From the NCBI GenBank assembly GCA_963755755.1, contig CAVWLJ010000011.1, positions 248,001 to 312,000 on the forward strand: a stretch of 64,000 nt of DNA, given 5' to 3'. Positions 1 through 8,259 of the stretch are shown piece by piece. The position numbers and the translations under genes are program-made. Numbering within the stretch: the stretch's first letter is position 1; each line of letters begins with the position of its first letter. The notes beneath the pieces are model-generated. The model made no database searches, was not told the origin of the DNA, and was given only the letters and a program-made list of their open reading frames with translations. This stretch comes from DATKNA01 sp963755755. Its GTDB lineage: Bacteria; Actinomycetota; Actinomycetes; Actinomycetales; Kineosporiaceae.

Positions 1-682
1 GGCGTTCGCCGCGGCCAGGACGACGACCCGCAGGCCGGCCTCCACCAGCTCGCGGCCGCCGGCGCGGAGCGCGTCGACGTCCCCGGCGTCCGCGCCGACG
101 AGGAGCGCCGACTCGGAGTTGTCGGCCCGCAGGACGTCGACGAGGTCCAGCAGCTCCGTCCGGATCTCGGCGCCCGGCAGACCGTCGACGACGACGAGTG
201 CCTCGCCCTCCCGGGCCAGCCGGGCCGCCTCGAGCGCGACCGGCGCGCGGCTGCTCGAGCTGGACGACGACGGCGTCCGCCGACCGCAGCGTCTCGGCGG
301 CCGCCTCGACGTCGGGGACGGTGAGGCGGGTCTCCGGTGGCAGGTCCTGCAGGTAGCGCCACCCGCCGTCGGCGTCCACGGCCTCGACGATCAGTCCCGT
401 CTCGACGCCCGGCCGCCGGAAGACGTGGGTGAGGTCGATGCCGTCGCGGTGGGCGCGGTCGAACATCGCGTCGGCGACCCGGTCGTCGCCGGCGACCGCC
501 ACGAGCCCGACGGTCAGGCCGAGCTGGGCGAAGGCCACGGCCTGGTTCGCACCTTTGCCGCCGAGCGTCTCGCGCCGCATCCGCACGTCCGTCGACGAGC
601 CCGGCTCCGGCATGGCGTCGATGAGCAGCACGACGTCGCGGGCGAGCTGACCGACGACGACGACGTGGGCTGGTCCGGGCAC
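1..682 (-). CDS. PfkB-family sugar kinase (ribokinase-like), C-terminus cut off by window edge
   Basis: ATP-dependent carbohydrate kinase of the ribokinase fold, cytoplasmic. The GTG start at 682 begins a protein with the PfkB N-terminal signature: an early G-Q-L substrate strand, then GGKGANQAVAFAQLG at about residues 40–54. The substrate could be ribose, another pentose or a nucleoside; the specificity region does not settle it. The catalytic G-A-G-D motif lies beyond the window edge. The frame breaks at about 241–250: upstream reads VVQLEQPRA and downstream continues as PVALEAARLARE. One extra CG in the GCGCGCG run joins the two. It starts 5 nt after the aldo/keto reductase stop, so the two are probably cotranscribed. 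Family certain, substrate unknown. Confidence 0.82.
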   Translation of the reverse strand, partial: MPGPAHVVVVGQLARDVVLLIDAMPEPGSSTDVRMRRETLGGKGANQAVAFAQLGLTVGLVAVAGDDRVADAMFDRAHRDGIDLTHVFRRPGVETGLIVEAVDADGGWRYLQDLPPETRLTVPDVEAAAETLRSADAVVVQLEQPRAGRARGGPAGPGGRGTRRRRRSAGRRDPDGAAGPRRRPAGRQLRVGAPRRRGRRGRRRAPRRRPRAGGGRPAGRRPGRGER

Positions 683-687
683 GGCCG

Positions 688-1536
688 TCAGCGAGGGACG
701 TAGTCGAAGTCGTCGGGGTTGGGCCCGGTGCGACCCCGCTCACCCCGGTTGAGGTGGCTGAGATCGCTCATCGCGTCGGCGTCGAGCTCGAAGTCGAAGA
801 TCTCGAAGTTCTCCTTGATCCGGGCTGCGGTCACCGACTTCGGGAACACGACGTCGCCGCGCTGGACGTGCCAGCGGAGCACCACCTGCGCGGGCGTGCG
901 GTCCAGGGACTGCGCGATCCGCTGGACGACCTCGTCGCCGAGCACGGCCCCCTGCGCGATCGGCGACCACGCCTCGGTGACGATGCCGTTCTCCCGGTCG
1001 TACGCCCGGACCTCCTCGTTGGTGAGGTACGGGTGCACCTCGATCTGGTTGATCGCAGGGACGACGCCCGTCTCGGCGACGATCCGCTGCAGGTGCGGCA
1101 CCTGGAAGTTGGAGACGCCGATCGACCGGGCGCGGCCGTCCTTGGCGAACTCGATCATCGTCCGCCAGGTCTCGACGTAGTCGGTCCCCTCGACGGTCGG
1201 CAGCGGCCAGTGGATGAGGAACAGGTCGACATACTCGAGGTCGAGCGCCTGCAGGGTGCCCTCGAAGAGGCGACGGGCGTCGTCGGGCCGGTGGCCGTTG
1301 TTGTTGAGCTTGCTCGTGACGAAGACCTCGGACCGGTCGAGGCCGCTCGCCCGGACGGCCTCGCCGACCTCCTTCTCGTTGCCGTACATCTCGGCGGTGT
1401 CGATGTGCCGGTAGCCGACCTCGAGCGCCTGGCGGACGGCCTCGGCCGTCTCCGCGGGCGGGATCTGGAAGACGCCGAAGCCGAGCTGCGGGATCGTGCG
1501 GTCGTCGTTCATGCGGATCTGCGGGACTGCGGTCAC
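688..1536 (-). CDS. Aldo/keto reductase (2,5-diketo-gluconate reductase type)
   Basis: NADPH-dependent reductase of the AKR superfamily, (beta/alpha)8 barrel, cytoplasmic. The catalytic tetrad is visible: Asp and Tyr in DTAEMYGNE, Lys in VTSKLNNN, His in LIHWPLP. The cofactor-binding C-terminal half shows FPKSV, and GVSNF lies mid-protein. Length about 282 residues is normal for the AKR5 group. The GTG at 1536 was chosen because a GGAGAAG ribosome-binding site lies just upstream; in-frame sequence further upstream resembles intergenic DNA. It lies between an aminotransferase gene and a sugar kinase on the same strand. The physiological substrate cannot be read from sequence. Confidence 0.9.
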   Translation of the reverse strand: MTAVPQIRMNDDRTIPQLGFGVFQIPPAETAEAVRQALEVGYRHIDTAEMYGNEKEVGEAVRASGLDRSEVFVTSKLNNNGHRPDDARRLFEGTLQALDLEYVDLFLIHWPLPTVEGTDYVETWRTMIEFAKDGRARSIGVSNFQVPHLQRIVAETGVVPAINQIEVHPYLTNEEVRAYDRENGIVTEAWSPIAQGAVLGDEVVQRIAQSLDRTPAQVVLRWHVQRGDVVFPKSVTAARIKENFEIFDFELDADAMSDLSHLNRGERGRTGPNPDDFDYVPR

Positions 1537-1614
1537 GAGTGCTTCTCCGTTCCGGATGGTTCGCGTGGGTTCACCGCGTCCCGTGCCCGGCGATCCGGTC
1601 GGCATGCGCCGACG

Positions 1615-2688
1615 TCAGTGCGGGAAGGCCGACGCCACCGCGAGGAGCCGGTCGTTCGCCTCGGGTTCGCCGACCGTGCAGCGCGCGCCGTCCCCGGCGA
1701 AGGGCCGGACGACGACCCCGGCGTCCGTGCAGGCGGCGGCGAAGTCGAGCGTCCGCTCGCCCAGGCCGAACCAGACGAAGTTCCCCTGCGCGTCCGGGAT
1801 CGACCAGCCCGCGTCCCGTAGGCCCGCGACGACACGCTCGCGCTCGGCGACCAGGGTGTCGACCCGCTCGAGCAGCTCCGCCTCGGCCGTCAGGGAGGCG
1901 ACGGCGGCCTCCTGCGCGATCGTCGAGACGCCGAAGGGCAGCGCCGCGGCACGGACGGCGTCCGCCAGCGGCTCGTGCGCGACGGTGTACCCGACGCGCA
2001 GCCCCGCCAGCCCGTAGGCCTTGGAGAAGGTGCGCAGCAGGGCGACGTTCGGGTGGCGGCGCCAGACGTCCAGCCCGTCGGGGATCTTCTCGTCGCGGAC
2101 GAACTCCACGTAGGCCTCGTCCAGGACGACGAGCACGTCCCGCGGGACGCGCTCGAGGAAGGCCTCCAGCTCCTCGGCGTGGACGGCGGGCCCGGTGGGG
2201 TTGTTCGGCGAGCAGACGAGGACGAGGCGGGTCCGGTCGGACACCGCCGCGGCCATGGCCGGCAGATCGTGCCGGGCATCCGGCGCGAGCGGCACGGGCA
2301 CCGGGCGGGCGCCGGACACCTGGGCGACGATCGGGTACGCCTCGAACGACCGCCAGGCGTACACGATCTCGTCGCCCTCGTCGCACACGGACTGCACGAG
2401 GTGGCCCAGCACGGCGACACTGCCGGTGCCGGGGACGACGGTGCGCTCGGGGACGCCGAGCCGCTCCGCGACCGCCTCGACGAGACGCACGCTGGCCATG
2501 TCGGGGTAGCGGTTGAGCGTGCCGGCGGCACGGGCGACGGCCTCGAGCACCGAGGGCAGCGGGGGGTAGGGGTTCTCGTTCGAGGAGATCTTGTAGGCGC
2601 TCTCCGGAGCCGGGCGGCCCGGCACGTAGCGGGGGATCGCGGAGAGGACGGCGCGCAATCGCGGGCCGACGACGTCGTCGGTGCTCAT
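1615..2688 (-). CDS. hisC: Histidinol-phosphate / aromatic aminotransferase (HisC/Pat type)
   Basis: PLP-dependent class I/II aminotransferase. It transaminates imidazole acetol-phosphate in histidine synthesis or, as in actinobacterial Pat proteins, aromatic 2-oxo acids. Visible motifs are SSNENPYPP near the N-terminus, GTGSVAVLGHL (PLP phosphate region), CSPNNPTG, DEAYVEF, and the Schiff-base lysine in TFSKAYGLAGLRVGY. Length 357 residues is typical. No other his genes are adjacent, and the short stand-alone form favours a Pat-like aromatic aminotransferase over the operon HisC. The ATG at 2688 follows a TAAGGT hexamer by 7 nt with no Shine–Dalgarno sequence, so the mRNA is probably leaderless. 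Confidence 0.88.
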   Translation of the reverse strand: MSTDDVVGPRLRAVLSAIPRYVPGRPAPESAYKISSNENPYPPLPSVLEAVARAAGTLNRYPDMASVRLVEAVAERLGVPERTVVPGTGSVAVLGHLVQSVCDEGDEIVYAWRSFEAYPIVAQVSGARPVPVPLAPDARHDLPAMAAAVSDRTRLVLVCSPNNPTGPAVHAEELEAFLERVPRDVLVVLDEAYVEFVRDEKIPDGLDVWRRHPNVALLRTFSKAYGLAGLRVGYTVAHEPLADAVRAAALPFGVSTIAQEAAVASLTAEAELLERVDTLVAERERVVAGLRDAGWSIPDAQGNFVWFGLGERTLDFAAACTDAGVVVRPFAGDGARCTVGEPEANDRLLAVASAFPH

Positions 2689-2844
2689 ACCGGTCACCTT
2701 AGGACGGGGTGCCCGCCGGTCGACCGGCGTCGTCCACAGGTGTCCCACTGTCCACAGCCGCGCCGACCGGCCCTCGCGCCCGGGGCCGGAGGCGTCAGGC
2801 TTCGGACGTCGACGGCGGCGGACGGCCGTCCGGAGGGGGGAACG
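2689..2844. promoter_or_regulatory. Divergent hisC / DUF2786 promoter region with two DnaA-box-like 9-mers
   Basis: On the minus strand a TAAGGT -10 element (2701–2696) ends 7 nt before the hisC ATG. On the plus strand, TCGTCCACA at 2730–2738 and CTGTCCACA at 2748–2756 each differ by one base from the actinobacterial DnaA box TTGTCCACA. A GGAGGGGGG ribosome-binding site precedes the DUF2786 start. DnaA binding is an inference. Confidence 0.45.
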
Positions 2845-3923
2845 ATGAGTGCCGGGACCACCGAGGGCCTCGTGCTGGCCGCGGTGCGGCGCGCGTGGGA
2901 GGACGGATACCAGCCGGCGGACGTGCTCCGGGTGGCCGCTCGCCGGCTCGACCGGCCCGACGTCGCCCTGCTGCGGCGGGTCCTGGCGGCCGAGCTGGCG
3001 ACCTATCCGCCCGGCACCGTCGACCGGCGCTGGCTGCGGCAGGTGGGCGACCAGGAGATCCGGCACCCGGAGCGCCTCCCCGAGCTCTCCTGGGCCCGGG
3101 TCGCGTCCCGGGCCGGGGTGCTGCTGCCGCTGCTGGGTTCGTTGCCCCGGCTCGAGCGGCTGGGGCCCCTGCCCGGAGCGGCGGTGGAGGACGCGCCGGA
3201 CGGACCCGAGGTCGACCCGCGGATCCTGGAGCGGGTCCGCGCGCTGCTCGCGAAGGCCGAGTCGACGACCTACCCGGACGAGGCGGAGACGTTCACGGCC
3301 GGCGCCCAGGCGCTCATGGCCCGGCACCGGATCGCCGCGGCGATGGTCGAGGCGCGCGGCGAGCGCCGTCGGGACGGGCCGTCCGCGGTCCGGGTGGGGA
3401 TCGACGCGCCCTACGAGAGCGCGAAGGTGTCGCTGCTGACCGCCGTCGCCGTGGCCAACCGGTGCCGCACGGTGTGGACCAGGAGCCTCGGCTTCTGCAC
3501 GGCCGTCGGCTTCGCCGGCGACCTCGACGTGGTCCAGACCCTGTTCACGTCGTTGCTCGTGCAGGCCACGAGGGCGATGACGCGGGAGGGACCGCGCGTG
3601 GACGGGCGAGGGCGATCACGGACGCGTGCCTTCCGCCATGCGTTCCTGCTCGCCTACGCCCAGCGGATCGGTGAGCGACTGGCCGAGGAGTCGTCCCGGC
3701 AGGAGCACGAGGCGGCGGCGGAACCGGGCGGGCAGCAGCTCCTGCCCGTGCTCGCCGCCCGCGGGGCGGAGGTGGAACGGACGCTGGCGGAGCTGTTCCC
3801 GCACCTGCGGTACAGCCGCTCGAGCGGGGTGAGCGACGCCGAGGGGTGGGCGTCGGGTCGCGCCGCCGCGGATCTCGCCGACGTCGGCCCTCACCCGGGG
3901 CTCGACGCCCGCCGCGGTCGTGA
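2845..3923 (+). CDS. DUF2786 domain-containing protein
   Basis: A conserved actinobacterial protein of unknown biochemical function. After an N-terminal region rich in WA/R-type helices (residues 1–125), the DUF2786 signature follows: ILERVRALLAKAESTTYPDEAETFTAGAQALMA-like sequence at about residues 130–165. A C-terminal half then includes VQTLFTSLLVQATRAM, RAFRHAFLLAYAQRIGERL and SGVSDAEGWASGRAAAD. The ATG at 2845 has a very strong ribosome-binding site (GGAGGGGGG). The frame has no nearby stop as written. Removing one CG at 3911–3918 places a TGA at 3921–3923 and gives about 358 residues ending LDARRS. The same edit gives the convergent gntR gene its stop. Function unknown. Confidence 0.8.
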
Positions 3924-4615
3924 GCGGGGTGCTCGGGTGCGCTGGGGGACCACTCGGCGCGCACGTGGCCGACGTGATGCGCCATCGCGGCCCACGCGCC
4001 GTCGGCGTCGCCGGCCACGACCAGGTCGACCAGGTGTTCGTGCTCGGCGGCGGCCTGCCGCAGCGTGGCGAGCAGCAGGTCCCCTGCGCGCCCGTAGAGC
4101 CGGGACCGGTCCCGGAGCCGCAGCACGGTCTCGGCGAGGACGGGGTTGCCGGCCAGCTCCAGGAGGGCCAGGTGGAAGTCCCGGTCCGCCCGGACGTGCG
4201 CGACGACGTCCCCGGCCTGCGCCGCGTCGTCCACGGTGCGCGCCGCCGCCCTCAGCCGTGGCTCCGCCTCGGCTCGGCGCTCGGCCGGCTGCCGTGCGGC
4301 GCGGGCGGCGGCCGCCGGTTCGAGCAACCGGCGGACCTCGCTGGTCGCGTCGAGCTCGGCGTCGGTCGGGTCGGCGACCCGGAAGCCGCGGTTCCGCACC
4401 GCGACGAGCAGCCCGTCCCGGACCAGCTCGAGCAGGGCCTCCCGGACCGGCGTCACGGACACCCCGAAACGCTCGGCCAGCTGCGGCGCCGAGTACACCG
4501 CCCCGGACGACATCGACCCGGCGACCAGGGCCGCCCGGACGGCGTCCGCGACCTGCGCCCGGAGGCTGTCGTGGACGGCGACCGGCCGCAGCTCGGCCCG
4601 CTGGGGCAGGGTCAC
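3891..4615 (-). CDS. GntR-family (FadR/FCD subgroup) transcriptional regulator of the hydroxyproline-type operon
   Basis: DNA-binding regulator with an N-terminal winged helix (AVYSAPQLAERFGVSVTPVREALLEL, residues about 35–60) and a C-terminal all-helical FCD ligand domain. The FCD domain has the metal/ligand residues DRDFHLALLELAGN and HEHLVDLVVAGD, then HVGHV. The GTG start at 4615 overlaps the TGA of the epimerase gene (GTGA), so translation is coupled and the regulator lies last in the operon it probably controls. As written the frame runs on past its expected end. Removing one CG at 3911–3918 places TGA at 3893–3891, giving 240 residues. The ligand is inferred to be a hydroxyproline or proline derivative from context only. 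Confidence 0.83.
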
Positions 4616-5625
4616 AGCTCGAAGCCCTCGGGGAACGGGTCGGTGGGGTCGAGGTGGTACTGGGCGGTGCCGGTCACCCAGGCCCGGCCGGTGATCGTGG
4701 GGACGACGGCGGGCAGGGCGGACGACTCCGGGCCCACGCTGACCTCCCGGACCGCCCGGGCGACGAACTGCGTGCCGATGAAGGACTCGTTGACGAAGTC
4801 GACGCCGAGCGGCAGCTCGCCGCGGGCGTGCAGCTGCGCCACCCGGGCGCTGGTGCCCGTCCCGCAGGGCGACCGGTCGAACCAGCCGGGGTGGATCACC
4901 ATCGCGTGCCGCGAGTGGCGGGCGTCGGAGCCCGGGGCGAGGAGCTGCACGTGATGGCACACGTCGATCTCGGGGTTGTCCGGGTGCACCGGCCGGCGCT
5001 GCTCGTTGATCGCGGCCATCACCGCGAGGCCGGCGTCCAGGATGTCCTGCTTGCGCCCGCGTTCGAACGGCAGGCCGAGCGCCTCGATCGGCAGGATCGC
5101 GTAGAAGTTGCCGCCGAAGGCCATGTCGTAGGTGACCTCGCCGAAGCCCTCGACCTTGACGGTGGCGTCCTGCTCGAGGAGGAACGACGGCACGTTGGTC
5201 AGCGTCACGGATCTGGCGGCGCCGTCCTCCACCCGGACGTCGACGACGACGAGGCCGGCCGGGGTGTCGAGCCGGATGGTCGTGACGGGCTCGACGACCT
5301 CGACCATGCCGGTCTCGACGAGCACGGTGGCGACGCCGATCGTCCCGTGCCCGCACATCGGCAGGCAGCCGGACACCTCGATGTAGAGGACGCCGACGTC
5401 CGCATCGGGGCGCGTCGGCGGCTGGAGGATGGCGCCGCTCATGGCGGCGTGCCCGCGGGGCTCGTTCATGAGGAGCTTGCGCAGACCGTCGCTGTGCGCC
5501 ATGAACCAGCGGCGGCGGTCGAACATGGTCGCACCGGGGATCACGCCGACCCCGCCGGTCACCACCCGGGTCGGCATGCCCTCGGTGTGCGACTCGACGG
5601 TGTGCAGGACGCGACGTGACCTCAC
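4612..5625 (-). CDS. 4-hydroxyproline 2-epimerase / proline racemase family
   Basis: Cofactor-independent racemase/epimerase using two cysteines. The first catalytic motif is GCLPMCGHGTIG (about residues 90–100); the second is RSPCGTGTSARVAQL (about residues 260–275). Both cysteines are present, so it is not a dehydratase-type variant. N-terminal HTVESHTEGMPTRVVTGG is characteristic. Length 337 residues fits. Specificity for trans-4-hydroxy-L-proline rather than proline is inferred from the neighbouring DapA-like gene and HcnABC-type dehydrogenase. The GTG at 5625 overlaps the stop of the upstream DapA-like gene (GTGA), and its own stop overlaps the gntR start. Confidence is high for family and moderate for substrate. 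Confidence 0.87.
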   Translation of the reverse strand: MRSRRVLHTVESHTEGMPTRVVTGGVGVIPGATMFDRRRWFMAHSDGLRKLLMNEPRGHAAMSGAILQPPTRPDADVGVLYIEVSGCLPMCGHGTIGVATVLVETGMVEVVEPVTTIRLDTPAGLVVVDVRVEDGAARSVTLTNVPSFLLEQDATVKVEGFGEVTYDMAFGGNFYAILPIEALGLPFERGRKQDILDAGLAVMAAINEQRRPVHPDNPEIDVCHHVQLLAPGSDARHSRHAMVIHPGWFDRSPCGTGTSARVAQLHARGELPLGVDFVNESFIGTQFVARAVREVSVGPESSALPAVVPTITGRAWVTGTAQYHLDPTDPFPEGFEL

Positions 5626-6534
5626 CGCAGCCCCTCCGCCAGCGCCTTCTGGGTGGCCTCGCGCACCTGCGCCTCCTGCTCGGGCAGCAGGGGCACCCGG
5701 GGCTGGCGGCACGGACCGCCGTAGCGCCCGGCCAGGTCCATCGACAGCTTGATGGCCTGGACGAACTCCGTGCGCGCGTCCCAACGCAGCAGCGGGTGCA
5801 GGGCGCGGTAGAGCGGGAGGGCGGTCGCCAGGTCGGCGTCCCGAGCGGCCCGCCACAACCGCACGCACGCGTCGGGCAGCGCGTTGGGGTACCCGGCCAC
5901 CCAGCCGACGGCGCCGGCGAGCGCGAGCTCGAGGGTGACGTCGTCCGAGCCGACGAGCAGGTCCAGGCCGGGCGCGAGCTCGGCGATCTCGTAGGCCCGC
6001 CGGACGTCCCCGCTGAACTCCTTGACGGCGACGACGAGGCCCTCGCCGAAGAGCCTCGCCAGCAGCGCGGGCGTGAGGTCGACCTTGGTGTCGTACGGGT
6101 TGTTGTAGGCGACGATCGGCAGCCCGACCTTGGCCACCTCGCGGTAGTGCTCGACCACGGCGCGCTCGTCGGCCCGGTAGGCGTTCGGCGGCAGCACCAT
6201 GACGCACGGTGCCCCCGCCTCGGCCGCCTGTTCCGCCCATCGCCGGGACTCGGCCGCCCCGTAGGCCGCGACGCCCGGCATGACCGTGAGCCGGCCGCCC
6301 GCCGCGTCGACGGCGGTTCGGACGACGGCGGCCCGCTCCTGCGCCGTCAGCGTCTGGTACTCGCCCAGCGAACCGTTCGGGACGACGCCGTCGCATCCGT
6401 TGGCCGCCAGCCACGCGACGTGCTCGCCGTATGCGTCGAGATCGGGCGGCGAGGTCACCGCCCGGCCCGGTGGGCCGCAGCGGCAGCGCGGTGGCGACGA
6501 GGACGCCGTGCCAGGGACGGGTGGTCGGGTCAGG
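5622..6534 (-). CDS. DapA/NanA-family lyase, probable 1-pyrroline-4-hydroxy-2-carboxylate deaminase
   Basis: Class I aldolase-fold enzyme acting through a Schiff base. Visible: GVVPNGSLGEYQTLTAQER (the GxxGE region), IVAYNNPYDTKVDL (catalytic Tyr) and the Schiff-base Lys in VVAVKEFSGDVRRAYE. In hydroxyproline catabolism this family deaminates the pyrroline product to alpha-ketoglutarate semialdehyde. The neighbouring epimerase and D-hydroxyproline-type dehydrogenase support that role over dihydrodipicolinate synthesis. The frame breaks near 6461–6468: PWHGVLVATALPLRPTG precedes it and AVTSPPDLDAYGEHVAW follows, and one CG added in the GGGCCGGGC stretch joins them. The N-terminal start is unresolved. 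No ATG, GTG or TTG precedes PWHGV in its frame, though a CTGA sits exactly at the preceding gene's stop. Confidence 0.78.
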
Positions 6535-8009
6535 AGGAGCCTCCGGGGTCGGGAGCGGAGCCGGTGGGGAGCCGTGGGTCGGTCCGAGGGGACGGCCCGG
6601 GGAGTGCGGCGAGAACGCCGAGGGGAACAGGGACGGCGACGGGGCGGGCGGCTCCGTCGAGGGTGTCGGCGTACGGGTCGAAGGCGCGGCCGGCCGCCTC
6701 TGCGGTGATCGCGGCGACGGCCGTTCCGCAGATCCGCCCCTGGCACCAGCCCATGCCGGCCCTGGTGAGGAGCTTGACGGTGCGGGCGTCAGTGGCGCCG
6801 AGCTCGGTCACGGCCGCGCGGACGGCGCCGACCGGCACCTCCTCGCAGCGGCAGGCGAGCGTGTCGTCGCTCAGCCGGGTCGTCCAGCCGTCGACCACCG
6901 GGTGGGCGCGGTGCAGGACGTCGGCGAAGGCCTCCATCCGCTCCCGGCGCGCGGCGACCGCGGGATGCGGCGGTGTCGGCTCCCGCCCCGCCGCCACGGC
7001 GGCGGCGGCCGTCCCCGCGATGGCACCCTGCACGAGGGCGAGATCGGCACCCCCGATGCCGGTGATCTCCCCTGCGGCGAGGACGCCCGGGACGTCGGTC
7101 CGGCCGACCGCGTCGACCTGGACGGCGGGGGCGGCGTCGGGGCCCGGTCGGGTCGAGCACCCGACCTGGAGGGCGAGTTCGAGCCGGGCGACGAACCCGT
7201 ACGAGACGGCCGCCACGTCGCAGCTCACCTCGCGTTCGCTGCCTGGGAGCGGTTCCCACGCGTCGTCGAGACGGGCCACGGTCACCGCCTCGAGCCGATC
7301 GCCGCCGTGCGCGGCGAGGATGCCGGTGCGCAGGTGGACCGGCACCCGGTGGCGGGCGAGCAGGGCGCCGTACCGGGCTCCGTCCGCGAGCTTGCGCGGG
7401 CTCGCGGCCGCGGACCGCCACCCCCGGGCCCATCCGCGGCCGTCCCCGGCCTCGTCGACCTCGGCGACCCGGCCGCCGGCCTCGGCGAGTGCCGCCGCCA
7501 CGGGTAGCAGGAAGGGGCCGGTACCCGCCACCACGGCGCGCGATCCGGCGAGGACGCCGTGTTCCTTGAGCAGGGCCTGGGCGGCGCCGGCGGTGAGAAC
7601 CCCCGGGAGGTCCCAGCCGGGGAAGGGCAGGACCCGGTCGTGGGCGCCCGGTGCGAGCACGACGGCGGCCGCCTCGACCGTGACCGCGAGGTCTCCGCCG
7701 AGGTCGCTCCGGGCGGCCTCCAGCCGGACGCCGTCGCTCCCGGCGTCCACGCGCCAGACCCGGGTGCGCGCCAGGTGCGTCAGCCGGCCGGACGCGAGCG
7801 CCTGGTCGAGGCGTTGCGCGAGGGACCGCCACTGCTGCCGGTGCTCGGCGGGTTGCCGCGCCGTCCGGGCCGTGCCGCCAGTACTGGCCACCCGGGCGCG
7901 CCTCCGCGTCGACGAGCACGACACGGGCACCGGCCCGGACGGCCGTCACCGCGGCGGCCGCCCCCGCGGGGCCGGCGCCGACGACCGCGACGTCACACGA
8001 GATCGTCAC
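6530..8009 (-). CDS. FAD/NAD(P)-binding dehydrogenase subunit, HcnB / D-hydroxyproline dehydrogenase alpha type
   Basis: Flavin subunit of a three-part amine/imino-acid dehydrogenase of the HcnABC, opine oxidase and D-hydroxyproline dehydrogenase group. The N-terminal Rossmann motif VVGAGPAGAAAAVTAV is followed by ARPGGQYWRHG. A second nucleotide site is near VVAGTGPFLLPVA. The C-terminal BFD-type [2Fe-2S] segment has CRCEEV then GMGWCQGRIC, giving four cysteines. The GTG at 8009 overlaps the small ferredoxin-like gene by 17 nt. The frame breaks at 7857–7861, between YWRHGPDGA and RQPAEHRQQWRSLAQRL; one CG restores GGCGCGCGG and about 493 residues. The epimerase and deaminase nearby suggest cis-4-hydroxy-D-proline as substrate (inference). 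Confidence 0.82.
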
Positions 8010-8259
8010 GGCCTGCTCCGTGCTGGGAACGGACGACGAGACCGTCGACCGCAGGTTCGAGGCAGGCACGCCGATCCGCGCGTCCCTCGACCTCCACGAG
8101 ACAGTCGAAGCAGACGCCGATGCCGCAGAACAGGCCGCGCGGACGGCCGGCGAACCGGGTGGTCCGCCACGACCGGACCCCGTGCGCCCACAGCGCGGCG
8201 CCGATGGTCTGGCCCGGGGTGAAGGGCACCGGGGAACCGTCGAAGTCGAAGTCGGTCAT
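7993..8259 (-). CDS. Small (2Fe-2S)-binding subunit, HcnA type
   Basis: An 88-residue plant-type ferredoxin-like subunit as found at the start of HcnABC, opine oxidase or sarcosine oxidase-type complexes. The iron–sulfur ligands are in LFCGIGVCFDCLVEVEG (C-x4-C-x2-C) with a fourth Cys in RRACLEP. The N-terminal strand FDFDGSPVPFTPGQTIGAAL is typical. The ATG at 8259 overlaps the TGA of the upstream FAD subunit (ATGA), and its 3' end overlaps the next subunit by 17 nt. This fits co-translational assembly of one heteromeric dehydrogenase passing electrons to the respiratory chain or another acceptor. Confidence 0.86.
   Translation of the reverse strand: MTDFDFDGSPVPFTPGQTIGAALWAHGVRSWRTTRFAGRPRGLFCGIGVCFDCLVEVEGRADRRACLEPAVDGLVVRSQHGAGRDDLV

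Noticed and set aside
4612..5625. trans-3-hydroxyproline dehydratase
   Set aside because: Those proteins have the second Cys replaced by Thr; here both catalytic Cys are present.
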